From Candidatus Acetothermia bacterium (GTDB lineage Bacteria; Bipolaricaulota; Bipolaricaulia; Bipolaricaulales; Bipolaricaulaceae): DNA of 5,922 bases. Positions within the stretch are counted from its first letter, which is position 1. Every line of letters starts with the position of its first letter. The notes under the pieces were generated by a model that saw only the letters and a list, made by a program, of their open reading frames with translations, was not told the DNA's origin and made no database searches. The position numbers and the translations under genes are program-made. Positions 1 through 5,233 of this stretch are shown one piece after another. The DNA is taken from positions 6,898 through 12,819 of the forward strand of contig JAGDVW010000003.1 of assembly GCA_023255835.1 (NCBI GenBank), given 5' to 3'.

Positions 1-587
1 GCGACACCATCTACCGCCAAGGGGATCAAAGCACCTCCATATTCTTCATCGAAACTGGGACGGTGAAGCTCTCCTTTGTGGATCTCACCGGGAAACGGGT
101 ATCCCTTCCACCACGGGGGCCAGGGGAGATGTTCGGGGAGCTCTCCCTCATCGGCGAGCGCTACCGCCATCACCACGCCGAGGCCCTGGACGAGGGGGTC
201 ATCATCCAAGTCCATCGCGACCATTTCCTCGGGTTTGTGCGCCACCAACCGGAACTCCTCCTCCAACTTTTGGAGGTTTTGGGCCAGCGGATCCGGGAAC
301 TGGAGGGCTTGGTCCAGGACCTCGCTTTTCGGGACATCGAAAGCCGCCTCTCCCGCCAGCTTTTGCTCCTCTCCTCGGAGTACGGGGTCAAGACGAAAAA
401 CGGGATCCTCATCGGATTCCGTCTCACCCACCGGGATTTGGCGGAGATGATCGGCTCAGCCCGGGAGAACACCACCATGGCCCTGAACCGCCTGGCCCGC
501 CAGGGCCTTTTGGACAAGCGCCGCTACCAGATCGTCATCAAGGACATCGAAGGGCTCAGGGAGAAGTGCGGCCCGGACCGTTTGTAG
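1..587 (+). CDS. CRP/FNR-family transcriptional regulator, 5'-truncated by window
   Basis: The first full codon is at base 3, and the frame is open from the window edge to the TAG at 585-587 (194 residues visible). A GTG at 63 could be taken as a start but lies inside the cyclic-nucleotide-binding-like beta-roll: upstream in-frame residues IYRQGDQSTSIFFIETG are typical of that domain. Thus roughly 30-40 N-terminal residues are missing. Order: beta-roll with the FGELSL turn (about 129-155), a long dimerisation helix (about 245-345), then a C-terminal winged HTH (LTHRDLAEMIGSAREN, about 423-470). The segment after FGELSL reads RYRHHHAEAL and lacks the Arg-Ser pair that contacts cAMP in CRP; it looks more like FNR, so cAMP sensing is unlikely. 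The recognition helix keeps the Arg-Glu pair but has Met where CRP and FNR have the second DNA-contacting Arg. Any N-terminal cysteines of an iron-sulfur sensor would lie outside the window, so the signal is unknown. It may control the por operon that starts 63 bases downstream (inference). Confidence 0.93.
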   Translation, partial: DTIYRQGDQSTSIFFIETGTVKLSFVDLTGKRVSLPPRGPGEMFGELSLIGERYRHHHAEALDEGVIIQVHRDHFLGFVRHQPELLLQLLEVLGQRIRELEGLVQDLAFRDIESRLSRQLLLLSSEYGVKTKNGILIGFRLTHRDLAEMIGSARENTTMALNRLARQGLLDKRRYQIVIKDIEGLREKCGPDRL

Positions 588-594
588 ACCAAAC
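580..594. promoter_or_regulatory. Candidate operator, inverted repeat GTTTG-N5-CAAAC
   Basis: Perfect 5-bp arms at 580-584 and 590-594 flank a 5-base spacer, and the repeat spans the stop codon of the CRP/FNR-family gene. Its centre (587) lies about 44 bases upstream of the start site predicted from the TATAAT box, near the position used by class II CRP/FNR activators. The odd-length symmetry differs from the usual even FNR (TTGAT-N4-ATCAA) and CRP sites, and 5-bp arms can arise by chance, so this is only a candidate. Confidence 0.3.
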
Positions 595-595
595 C

Positions 596-624
596 TTTGC
601 GGCCAGCCCTTCCTCCTCTATAAT
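596..624 (+). promoter_or_regulatory. Sigma-70-type promoter of the por operon
   Basis: A perfect -10 hexamer TATAAT occupies 619-624. At 17-bp spacing the -35 position reads TTTGCG (596-601), which matches TTGACA at only three positions (TTGCGG at 597-602, spacing 16, is equally weak). A strong -10 with a poor -35 is what an activator-dependent promoter often looks like. The predicted transcription start is near 631, giving a leader of about 20 bases. The leader carries the Shine-Dalgarno AAGGAGG at 639-645, five bases before the ATG at 651. Confidence 0.65.
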
Positions 625-650
625 GCCGAAGCTTTCGGAAGGAGGAGGGG

Positions 651-1220
651 ATGAAGGAAATTCGATGGCATGGCCGCGGAGGCCAGGGAGCGAAGACCGT
701 CTCCCAAATCCTCGCCCAGATCAACATCCGCGAGGGAAAACACGTCCAAGCTTTCCCCGAATACGGTCCAGAACGCTCCGGCGCCCCTGTGCGCGCCTAC
801 AACCGCATCTCCGATGAGGAAATCCTCGTGCACTCCGGGGTTTATGAGCCGGACATCGTGGTGGTGATCGACGAAACCCTTTTGGACTCCGAGAGCCCCA
901 CCGAGGGGCTGAAGCCCGATGGCGTTCTCATCGTAAATACCAGATGTTCTGCGGAAGAGATCCGGAGCCGCACGAATTTCCCTGGGAAGATCATCGCCAT
1001 CGATGCCGACCGGATTGCTAAGGAGGCGGGAACAGGGTTCCCCAATGTGCCCATGCTCGGGGCGGTGGTGGCCGTTTTGGGGACGGATTACGCCCTGGCC
1101 GAGGCCGAGCTCCGCGAGGCTTTGGGCGAGAGGCTCTCCGAGGAGGTGCTGGAGAAGAACTTAAAAGCTTTCCGCGCCGGTTACGAGGCAGCCAAGGAGG
1201 TGGCCGTTGGCCGGGCTTAA
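651..1220 (+). CDS. porC: Pyruvate-type 2-oxoacid:ferredoxin oxidoreductase, gamma subunit
   Basis: This 189-residue protein is the gamma subunit of a cytoplasmic four-subunit enzyme. The enzyme converts a 2-oxoacid plus CoA to acyl-CoA and CO2 with reduction of ferredoxin; pyruvate is the likeliest substrate. Motifs visible: GRGGQG near the N-terminus (residues 8-13), the family signature FPEYGPERSGAPVRAY (35-50), and NVPMLGA (132-138). Length is normal for PorC. The ATG at 651 is chosen because AAGGAGG lies five bases upstream and the protein begins directly with the conserved KEIRWHGRGGQG strand. It is the first gene of an operon, and its last codons contain the ribosome binding site and TTG start of the delta gene. 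Substrate specificity (pyruvate versus branched-chain 2-oxoacid) cannot be settled from this subunit, which is sometimes shared between enzymes. Confidence 0.95.
   Translation: MKEIRWHGRGGQGAKTVSQILAQINIREGKHVQAFPEYGPERSGAPVRAYNRISDEEILVHSGVYEPDIVVVIDETLLDSESPTEGLKPDGVLIVNTRCSAEEIRSRTNFPGKIIAIDADRIAKEAGTGFPNVPMLGAVVAVLGTDYALAEAELREALGERLSEEVLEKNLKAFRAGYEAAKEVAVGRA
1194..1209 (+). promoter_or_regulatory. Ribosome binding site deciding a TTG start for porD
   Basis: A full AAGGAGG at 1194-1200 lies inside the porC coding sequence, six bases before TTG at 1207. No ATG or GTG in the porD frame is as well placed, so TTG is taken as the start. The product then begins 41 residues before the first cysteine motif, as in other PorD proteins. 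Confidence 0.75.
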
Positions 1221-1509
1221 GGGCTGGCGGGAATTGCCTTTGGGCGGGGTGGTCACGGGCGGAACGGCCAAAGAGCTCCAAAAGACCGGGGGTTGGCGGG
1301 CGGAGCGCCCCATTTGGCACGAGGAAAAATGCATTCAGTGCCTGCAGTGCTGGCTCCATTGCCCCGATGATTCCGTCTTAATCAAAGGGGGCAAAGTGGT
1401 GGGCTTCGACTACGAGCACTGCAAGGGTTGCGGGGTTTGCGCCGCCATCTGCCCCAAGGACGCCATCGAGATGGTTCCAGAAAGGGGTGGGGAATGCGCA
1501 AGGCCATAA
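1207..1509 (+). CDS. porD: Pyruvate-type 2-oxoacid:ferredoxin oxidoreductase, delta (ferredoxin-like) subunit
   Basis: A 100-residue protein with two [4Fe-4S] binding motifs of the CxxCxxCxxxCP type: C42, C45, C48, C52 and C72, C75, C78, C82. These would carry electrons from the catalytic core to external ferredoxin. The lead-in before the clusters has the PorD pattern, with a GGVVTGGT turn and TGGWRAERPIW just before the first cysteine. It starts at TTG 1207, overlapping the end of porC by 14 bases, and ends at TAA 1507-1509, overlapping porA by 16 bases. Both overlaps suggest translational coupling and fixed stoichiometry. All eight cluster cysteines are present, so the subunit should be functional. 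Confidence 0.95.
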   Translation: MAGLKGWRELPLGGVVTGGTAKELQKTGGWRAERPIWHEEKCIQCLQCWLHCPDDSVLIKGGKVVGFDYEHCKGCGVCAAICPKDAIEMVPERGGECARP

Positions 1510-2660
1510 CCGGGCACAAGGCGGTAGCGGAGGCCATGCGGCAGATCGAGCCGGATGTGGTGGCGGTTTACCCCATCACCCCCCAATCGGAGATCGCCGA
1601 ATATTATGCGGAATACGTGCACAACGGATTGGTGCGCACCGAGCTAGTTCCGGTGGAGAGCGAACATTCAGCCCTCTCCGCCTGTGTGGGGGCGGCAGCC
1701 GCCGGGGGGAGGGTCATGACCGCCACCTCTTCCCAGGGCCTGGCCCTCATGGTGGAGGTGCTGTACATCGCCGCCGGGTTACGCCTCCCCATCGTCATGG
1801 CCCTCGCCAACCGCTCCCTCTCCGCCCCCATCAACATCCACTGTGATCATTCCGATGCCTATTTGGCCAGGGATTCCGGAGCGGTCCAAATCTTCGCGGA
1901 AAACGCCCAAGAAGCCTACGACTACACCATCATGGCCCAAAGGATTGCCGAGGACATGCGCGTGCGGCTCCCGGTGATCGTGAACCTCGACGGTTTCACC
2001 CTCACCCACACCGTACAGCCCGTGGATCTCCTTGAAGACGAGGTGGTCAAAAAATTCGTGGGCGAGTTCAAGCCCTACTCTCCCCTTTTGGATGTGGATC
2101 ATCCTGTGACTTGGGGGCCGTTCGCCATGCCCGACTATTACTTCGAGCTGAAGAGGGCCCAACAGGCGGGGATGGAGGCGGCGCCTGGGGTCTTCCTTTC
2201 GGTGCAGCGGGAATTCTCCCAAATCTCGGGAAGGCGTTATCTGGGCTTCTTCGAAGCCTACAGGTTAGAGGATGCCGAGTACGCCCTGGTGGTCTTGGGG
2301 AGCACGGCGGGCACGGCCAAGGTGGCGGTGGACGAACTCCGGGCGCGGGGGATGAAGGTGGGGCTCCTCAAGCCTTGGCTTTGGCGGCCGTTCCCGGCGA
2401 AAGAAGTGGGCGAGGCCCTGGCCCACGTGAAAGCCGTGGCCGTGCTGGACAGGGCTTTCTCCTTCGGCACCATGGGCGCCCTTTTTGCGGACGTGGCCAG
2501 CGCCTTGTATCCCCTGGAGAAGAGGCCGATCCTTGCCAACTACATTTATGGCCTCGGCGGCCGCGATACCACCGTGCCCGAGCTCGTGCACGTCTTCGAG
2601 GAACTCCCCAAGATCAAGAAAACCGAGTGGGCCCTGCGGTATATAGGCCTTCGCGAGTAA
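1494..2660 (+). CDS. porA: Pyruvate-type 2-oxoacid:ferredoxin oxidoreductase, alpha subunit
   Basis: The 388-residue alpha subunit supplies the thiamine-pyrophosphate pyrimidine-binding domain and the transketolase-C-like domain II. Visible features are the YPITPQSE motif (residues 26-33) in domain I, the SDAYLARDSG / NAQEAYDYT stretch typical of PorA, and domain II from about residue 255 with GSTAGT and RPFP. A C-terminal GLGGRD (353-358) follows. The frame is open back to 1428, but residues before 1494 are the out-of-frame shadow of porD. ATG 1494 has a GAAAGGGG ribosome binding site six bases upstream and starts with the family-typical MRKAITGHKAVAEA. It overlaps porD by 16 bases and ends ten bases before porB. 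The sequence resembles pyruvate enzymes, but 2-ketoisovalerate specificity cannot be excluded. Confidence 0.95.
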   Translation: MRKAITGHKAVAEAMRQIEPDVVAVYPITPQSEIAEYYAEYVHNGLVRTELVPVESEHSALSACVGAAAAGGRVMTATSSQGLALMVEVLYIAAGLRLPIVMALANRSLSAPINIHCDHSDAYLARDSGAVQIFAENAQEAYDYTIMAQRIAEDMRVRLPVIVNLDGFTLTHTVQPVDLLEDEVVKKFVGEFKPYSPLLDVDHPVTWGPFAMPDYYFELKRAQQAGMEAAPGVFLSVQREFSQISGRRYLGFFEAYRLEDAEYALVVLGSTAGTAKVAVDELRARGMKVGLLKPWLWRPFPAKEVGEALAHVKAVAVLDRAFSFGTMGALFADVASALYPLEKRPILANYIYGLGGRDTTVPELVHVFEELPKIKKTEWALRYIGLRE

Positions 2661-2670
2661 GGAGAAAGAT

Positions 2671-3618
2671 ATGCCGAGCATCAAGGTTTTGGCGGAACGG
2701 GAGGAAAAAGGGGTTCGGTTCACCAGCGGACATACCCTTTGCGCGGGTTGTGCCGAGCCCATGGTGGTGCGCACGGTCCTCAACTCCATCGAGGAGCCGG
2801 TGGTGGTGGCCAGCCCCACCGGGTGCCTGGAGGTGGCCACGAGCCGCTTCCCCGGCACGGCCTGGAACGTGCCCTGGATCCACGTGGCCTTCGAAAACGC
2901 GGCGGCGGTGATCTCCGGGGTGGAGGCCGCCTACAAAGCCCTCCGGAAAAAGGGCCTCATGAATCGGAGGATACGGTTTGTGGTTTTCGCCGGGGACGGT
3001 GGAACCTATGACATCGGGCTTCAGGCCCTTTCCGGGGCCCTCGAGCGCGGCCACGATTTCCTCTATGTTTGCCTCAACAACGAAGCCTATATGAACACAG
3101 GAGTCCAGCGCTCCAGCGCCACCCCGAAATGCGCCTCCGCCACCACGGCCCCCGCCGGCGAGGCCATCCCCGGAAAACCTCAGGAAAGAAAGGATCTCAC
3201 GGAGATCGTCGTCGCCCATGGGGTCCCCTACGTGGCCCAGGCCGCTGTTTCCCACCTCATCGATCTTGCTAACAAAGTGGAACGGGCCATGAAGTATGAG
3301 GGCCCGAAATTCATCAACGTCCTCACCACCTGTCCCTTGGGCTGGCGCACGCCCCGGGATAGCGCCATCCAGCAGGCGAAGCTCGCGGTGGAAACGCGCT
3401 ACTGGCCCCTTTACGAGGTGATGGAGGGCCGCTACAAGATCAACTACAAGCCGAAAGAGCGCGTGCCCATCGAGGAGTGGCTCAAGACCCAGGGGCGGTT
3501 CCGCCATCTCTTTCGGGACCCGCGGGGAAAGGAGCTCATCGCCCAAATCCAGGCGGAGGTGGACCGGCGCTGGGAGCTCCTCCTCCAGAAGGAAAAGTGT
3601 TTCGGCGCAGAAGCGTAA
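2671..3618 (+). CDS. porB: Pyruvate-type 2-oxoacid:ferredoxin oxidoreductase, beta subunit (TPP-binding)
   Basis: The 315-residue beta subunit binds thiamine pyrophosphate and the proximal [4Fe-4S] cluster. The four expected cluster ligands are visible: C24 and C27 (CAGC), C52 (TGCLEV) and C221 (TCPLGW). The TPP/Mg motif starts with GDG at 108-110 and ends with NNEAYMNTG at 136-144, the normal spacing. Length is typical of PorB. ATG 2671 has TAAGGAGA six bases upstream, overlapping the porA stop codon, so translation is probably coupled. The gene ends with TAA 3616-3618, eight bases before a strong hairpin. With porC, porD and porA it completes a four-subunit enzyme and no subunit is missing. 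Confidence 0.96.
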   Translation: MPSIKVLAEREEKGVRFTSGHTLCAGCAEPMVVRTVLNSIEEPVVVASPTGCLEVATSRFPGTAWNVPWIHVAFENAAAVISGVEAAYKALRKKGLMNRRIRFVVFAGDGGTYDIGLQALSGALERGHDFLYVCLNNEAYMNTGVQRSSATPKCASATTAPAGEAIPGKPQERKDLTEIVVAHGVPYVAQAAVSHLIDLANKVERAMKYEGPKFINVLTTCPLGWRTPRDSAIQQAKLAVETRYWPLYEVMEGRYKINYKPKERVPIEEWLKTQGRFRHLFRDPRGKELIAQIQAEVDRRWELLLQKEKCFGAEA

Positions 3619-3791
3619 GGGGGAAGCGGCCCAAGCCTTGGCTTTTCCGCTTGGGCCGCGATCTTCTCCTCGGCGCAGGGGTGGGCGCCCTCCTCGGCAT
3701 CCCTTTCCACGATTCCGCGTTCGGCGCCGCGGCTGGGGCCATCGTGGGCTTCCTCCTCAACCTTTACTTTGCCCTCCGGGCGCGCTCCTGA
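3597..3791 (+). CDS. Small glycine/alanine-rich membrane protein, unknown function
   Basis: A 64-residue ORF starts at GTG 3597, overlapping the last 22 bases of porB, and ends at TGA 3789-3791. The frame is open further upstream inside porB, but that part is a shadow of porB. An AGAAGGA sequence (3587-3593) precedes the GTG at a rather short distance. The protein has a basic N-terminus (FRRRSVRGKRPKPWLFRLGR) and then two short hydrophobic segments joined by PFHDS: LLLGAGVGALLGI and AFGAAAGAIVGFLLNLYFAL. The small-residue GxxxG/AxxxG spacing resembles a glycine zipper, and the positive-inside rule puts the N-terminus in the cytoplasm. Third codon positions are GC-rich like the flanking genes, which supports real coding. 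A TTG at 3651 would give a 46-residue form but has no ribosome binding site. I do not recognise a family. Confidence 0.55.
   Translation: MFRRRSVRGKRPKPWLFRLGRDLLLGAGVGALLGIPFHDSAFGAAAGAIVGFLLNLYFALRARS
3626..3659. terminator. Strong GC-rich hairpin after porB (possible terminator or mRNA-stabilising element)
   Basis: GCGGCCCAAGC (3626-3636) and GCTTGGGCCGC (3649-3659) are perfect 11-bp inverted arms around a 12-base loop, beginning eight bases after the porB stop. No T-tract follows the second arm (next bases GATCTTCTCC), so it is not a canonical intrinsic terminator. It may instead protect the 3' end of the por mRNA or attenuate read-through. It also lies inside the small membrane-protein ORF, where it encodes part of the basic N-terminal segment. 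Confidence 0.5.
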
Positions 3792-3794
3792 TCC

Positions 3795-3834
3795 TTGCTC
3801 GGCCTGGGCCTATCCGAGATAATTTTGAGCCATG
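3795..3834 (+). promoter_or_regulatory. Promoter giving a leaderless mRNA for the ParB-like gene
   Basis: GATAAT (3818-3823) matches the -10 consensus at five of six positions. TTGCTC (3795-3800) lies 17 bases upstream as a partial -35. The ATG at 3832 begins nine bases after the last base of the -10 box, essentially where transcription should start. There is no Shine-Dalgarno sequence before it, and a TGA in the same frame at 3826-3828 blocks any longer start. Together these suggest transcription beginning at or within a few bases of the A of the start codon. Confidence 0.55.
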
Positions 3835-4707
3835 CTGGAAGAGCTTCCCCAGGAAATCCAAGAGCTGAGGAAAAAAGTTCTGGCTGAAGGAGGCCAGGTC
3901 TTGGCCGTGTACCAAGAACCCTTCAAAGGGCACTGGCAGATTTTTGCCCTCCTTCCCCTGGCCAAAGTCCAGCCCACCCCGTTCCAGCGGGACCTCTCCG
4001 AAGCCCATGTGGAGCGGCTACAGGAGGTGATTGCCAAGCTCGGGCGCTTCTTGGACCCCATCGTGGCCGTGCCCGCTCCAAACGGAGGCTTTTGGACCCC
4101 CAACGGGAATCACCGGCGGGAGGCCCTGCGCCGCCTGGGCCGCGAATTCATCCCCGCCGTGGTCGTGCCCGATCCTCAGGTGGCCTTCGAGATCCTCGCC
4201 CTGAACACGGAGAAAGCCCACAACCTCAAGGAAAAAGCCCTGGAGGTGATTCGAATGTACCGGGCCCTCCTTTCCGCTGATCCCACCCGCAAAGAGAAGG
4301 AATACGCTTTCCAATTCGAGGAGGCGCACCTCGCCACTTTGGGCCTCATCTACGAGAAAGACGAGCGCTTCTCCGGCTCGGCCTACGTCCCCATCCTCCG
4401 GAAGGTCGACCGCTTCCTGGATTTGGAGCTCCCCTTGGCTTTGGAGGAGCGGGAGCGCCGCGCTGGTCTGCTCCTTGAAGTGGACGCCTTGGTGGAACCC
4501 CTGGTGCAAGCCCTGCGCGAGCGGGGCCACTCCCAACCCTTCCTCAAGCACGGGATCGTCTCCAAAGTGAACCCTGTAAAGCGCAAAAAGATCGTGACCA
4601 TGAGCTATGAGGAGGCCATGAACCGGATGAAGGCCGCCCTTTCTTCGTTGGATCCGAGCAAACTCAAGGTGGAGGAGTTGGCCGCGGCTTTGGAGGAGAC
4701 GGGTTGA
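3832..4707 (+). CDS. Divergent ParB/Srx-fold domain protein, orphan
   Basis: A 291-residue protein with a ParB N-terminal-like domain at about residues 37-125. PLAKVQPTPFQRDLSEAHVE matches ParB box I (usual form: PNPYQPR). TPNGNHRREALRRLG (89-103) matches the GERRxRA nucleotide-binding box, with Asn-His replacing Glu-Arg. LNTEKAHNLKEKALEVIRMY (124-143) sits where ParB has its ENIQREDLNPIEEA box. A possible degenerate helix-turn-helix follows around 165-197 (GLIYEKDERFSGSAYVPILR). The C-terminal third is charged and helical with a basic patch at 246-254 (VNPVKRKKI). There is no ParA neighbour, so chromosome partitioning is not implied; DNA binding or a nucleotide-dependent switch is more general and is inferred. 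ATG 3832 is the first possible start after an in-frame TGA, and the gene has no ribosome binding site. Confidence 0.85.
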   Translation: MLEELPQEIQELRKKVLAEGGQVLAVYQEPFKGHWQIFALLPLAKVQPTPFQRDLSEAHVERLQEVIAKLGRFLDPIVAVPAPNGGFWTPNGNHRREALRRLGREFIPAVVVPDPQVAFEILALNTEKAHNLKEKALEVIRMYRALLSADPTRKEKEYAFQFEEAHLATLGLIYEKDERFSGSAYVPILRKVDRFLDLELPLALEERERRAGLLLEVDALVEPLVQALRERGHSQPFLKHGIVSKVNPVKRKKIVTMSYEEAMNRMKAALSSLDPSKLKVEELAAALEETG

Positions 4708-4713
4708 GTTCGG

Positions 4714-4742
4714 TTGCCCTCCCCTTCGGGGGTGGCTAAGAT
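4714..4742 (+). promoter_or_regulatory. Possible promoter of the bacterioferritin gene
   Basis: TTGCCC (4714-4719) and TAAGAT (4737-4742) are separated by 17 bp and match the -35 and -10 consensus at three to four positions each. The predicted start near 4749 would leave a leader of about 12 bases containing the AAGGGGG ribosome binding site (4750-4756). It overlaps the UUCG hairpin, so both cannot be at their best at once. No clear Fur-type box is visible. Confidence 0.35.
4716..4736. terminator. UUCG-tetraloop hairpin after the ParB-like gene
   Basis: CCCC-TTCG-GGGG (4721-4732) forms a C(UUCG)G tetraloop stem. It can be extended by GCC/GGC (4716-4718 with 4734-4736) across a small internal loop. 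It starts nine bases after the ParB-like stop codon. No T-tract follows, so terminator function is uncertain; it could equally be an mRNA 3'-end stabiliser. Confidence 0.4.
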
Positions 4743-4760
4743 GGAATTGAAGGGGGCGAG

Positions 4761-5228
4761 ATGAAAGGGAACCCTAAGGTGATCGAGGCTTTGAATCAGC
4801 GGATCTCCGAGGAGCTTTCCGCCGTGCTTCAATACATGGTGCATGCGGAACTTTTGGAAAACTGGGGCTATAAGAAGCTCGCGGAGATCGTGGAGAAACG
4901 GGCCATCAAGGAAATGGAGCACTGGGAGAAACTCGTGGCCCGCATCATTTTCCTCGAGGGCGAACCCCAGGTCACGAAGGTCGCGCCCGTTCACATCGGG
5001 AAGGACGTGGAGAATATTCACAAAAATGATCTAGAGGCGGAGTATGCCGCGGACCGCGCTTACAACGAGACCATCAAACTCGCCGCCGAAGTGGGCGACA
5101 ACGGTACCAAAGTCCTCCTCGAGGAGATCCTCAACGACGAGGAGGAGCACATCGATTGGCTGGAGGCGCAGCTAGACGAAATCCGCCAGATGGGACTCGC
5201 TGCGTACCTCAGTCGTTATTGCGAGTAG
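4761..5228 (+). CDS. bfr: Bacterioferritin, haem-binding iron-storage protein
   Basis: A 155-residue four-helix ferritin-like protein whose numbering runs parallel to E. coli Bfr without gaps at key positions. The di-iron ferroxidase ligands are all present: E18, E51, H54, E94, E127 and H130. Y25 near the site is also kept. M52, the residue whose side chain ligates haem b at the subunit interface in bacterioferritins, is present in KEMEHWE (50-56). The protein should therefore form a 24-subunit cytoplasmic cage that oxidises Fe(II) with peroxide or oxygen and stores ferric mineral. It starts MKGNPKVIEALNQ, the typical bacterioferritin opening, with AAGGGGG four bases before ATG 4761. Its neighbours are two gene sets for iron-sulfur oxidoreductases, consistent with iron supply or oxidant protection (inference). 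Confidence 0.95.
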   Translation: MKGNPKVIEALNQRISEELSAVLQYMVHAELLENWGYKKLAEIVEKRAIKEMEHWEKLVARIIFLEGEPQVTKVAPVHIGKDVENIHKNDLEAEYAADRAYNETIKLAAEVGDNGTKVLLEEILNDEEEHIDWLEAQLDEIRQMGLAAYLSRYCE

Positions 5229-5233
5229 AACCG

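Noticed and set aside
63..65. GTG at 63 as the start of the CRP/FNR-family gene.
   Set aside because: The frame is open to the window edge, and the upstream residues form the expected first strands of the sensor domain, so the gene is truncated by the window.
626..638. Short hairpin CCGAA-GCT-TTCGG between the por -10 box and the ribosome binding site.
   Set aside because: It is only five base pairs, and the predicted transcription start (about 631) falls inside it, so the RNA would probably not contain both arms. It could be a DNA operator but nothing else supports that.
1428..1493. Longer porA start at 1428.
   Set aside because: The extra 22 residues are arginine- and glycine-rich out-of-frame porD sequence. 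ATG 1494 has a ribosome binding site and the conserved N-terminus.
2111..2911. A 266-codon + strand open frame covering the end of porA and the start of porB.
   Set aside because: It is a different frame of two clear genes, with a proline/arginine/glycine-rich translation and no recognisable domain.
2614..3546. Long antisense open frame opposite porB (310 codons), and similar ones opposite porA, at 1779-2222, and the ParB-like gene, at 4018-4551.
   Set aside because: In GC-rich genes the complementary strand often stays open. The translations are low-complexity or mirror the sense codons, lack family motifs and lie fully under well-supported genes.
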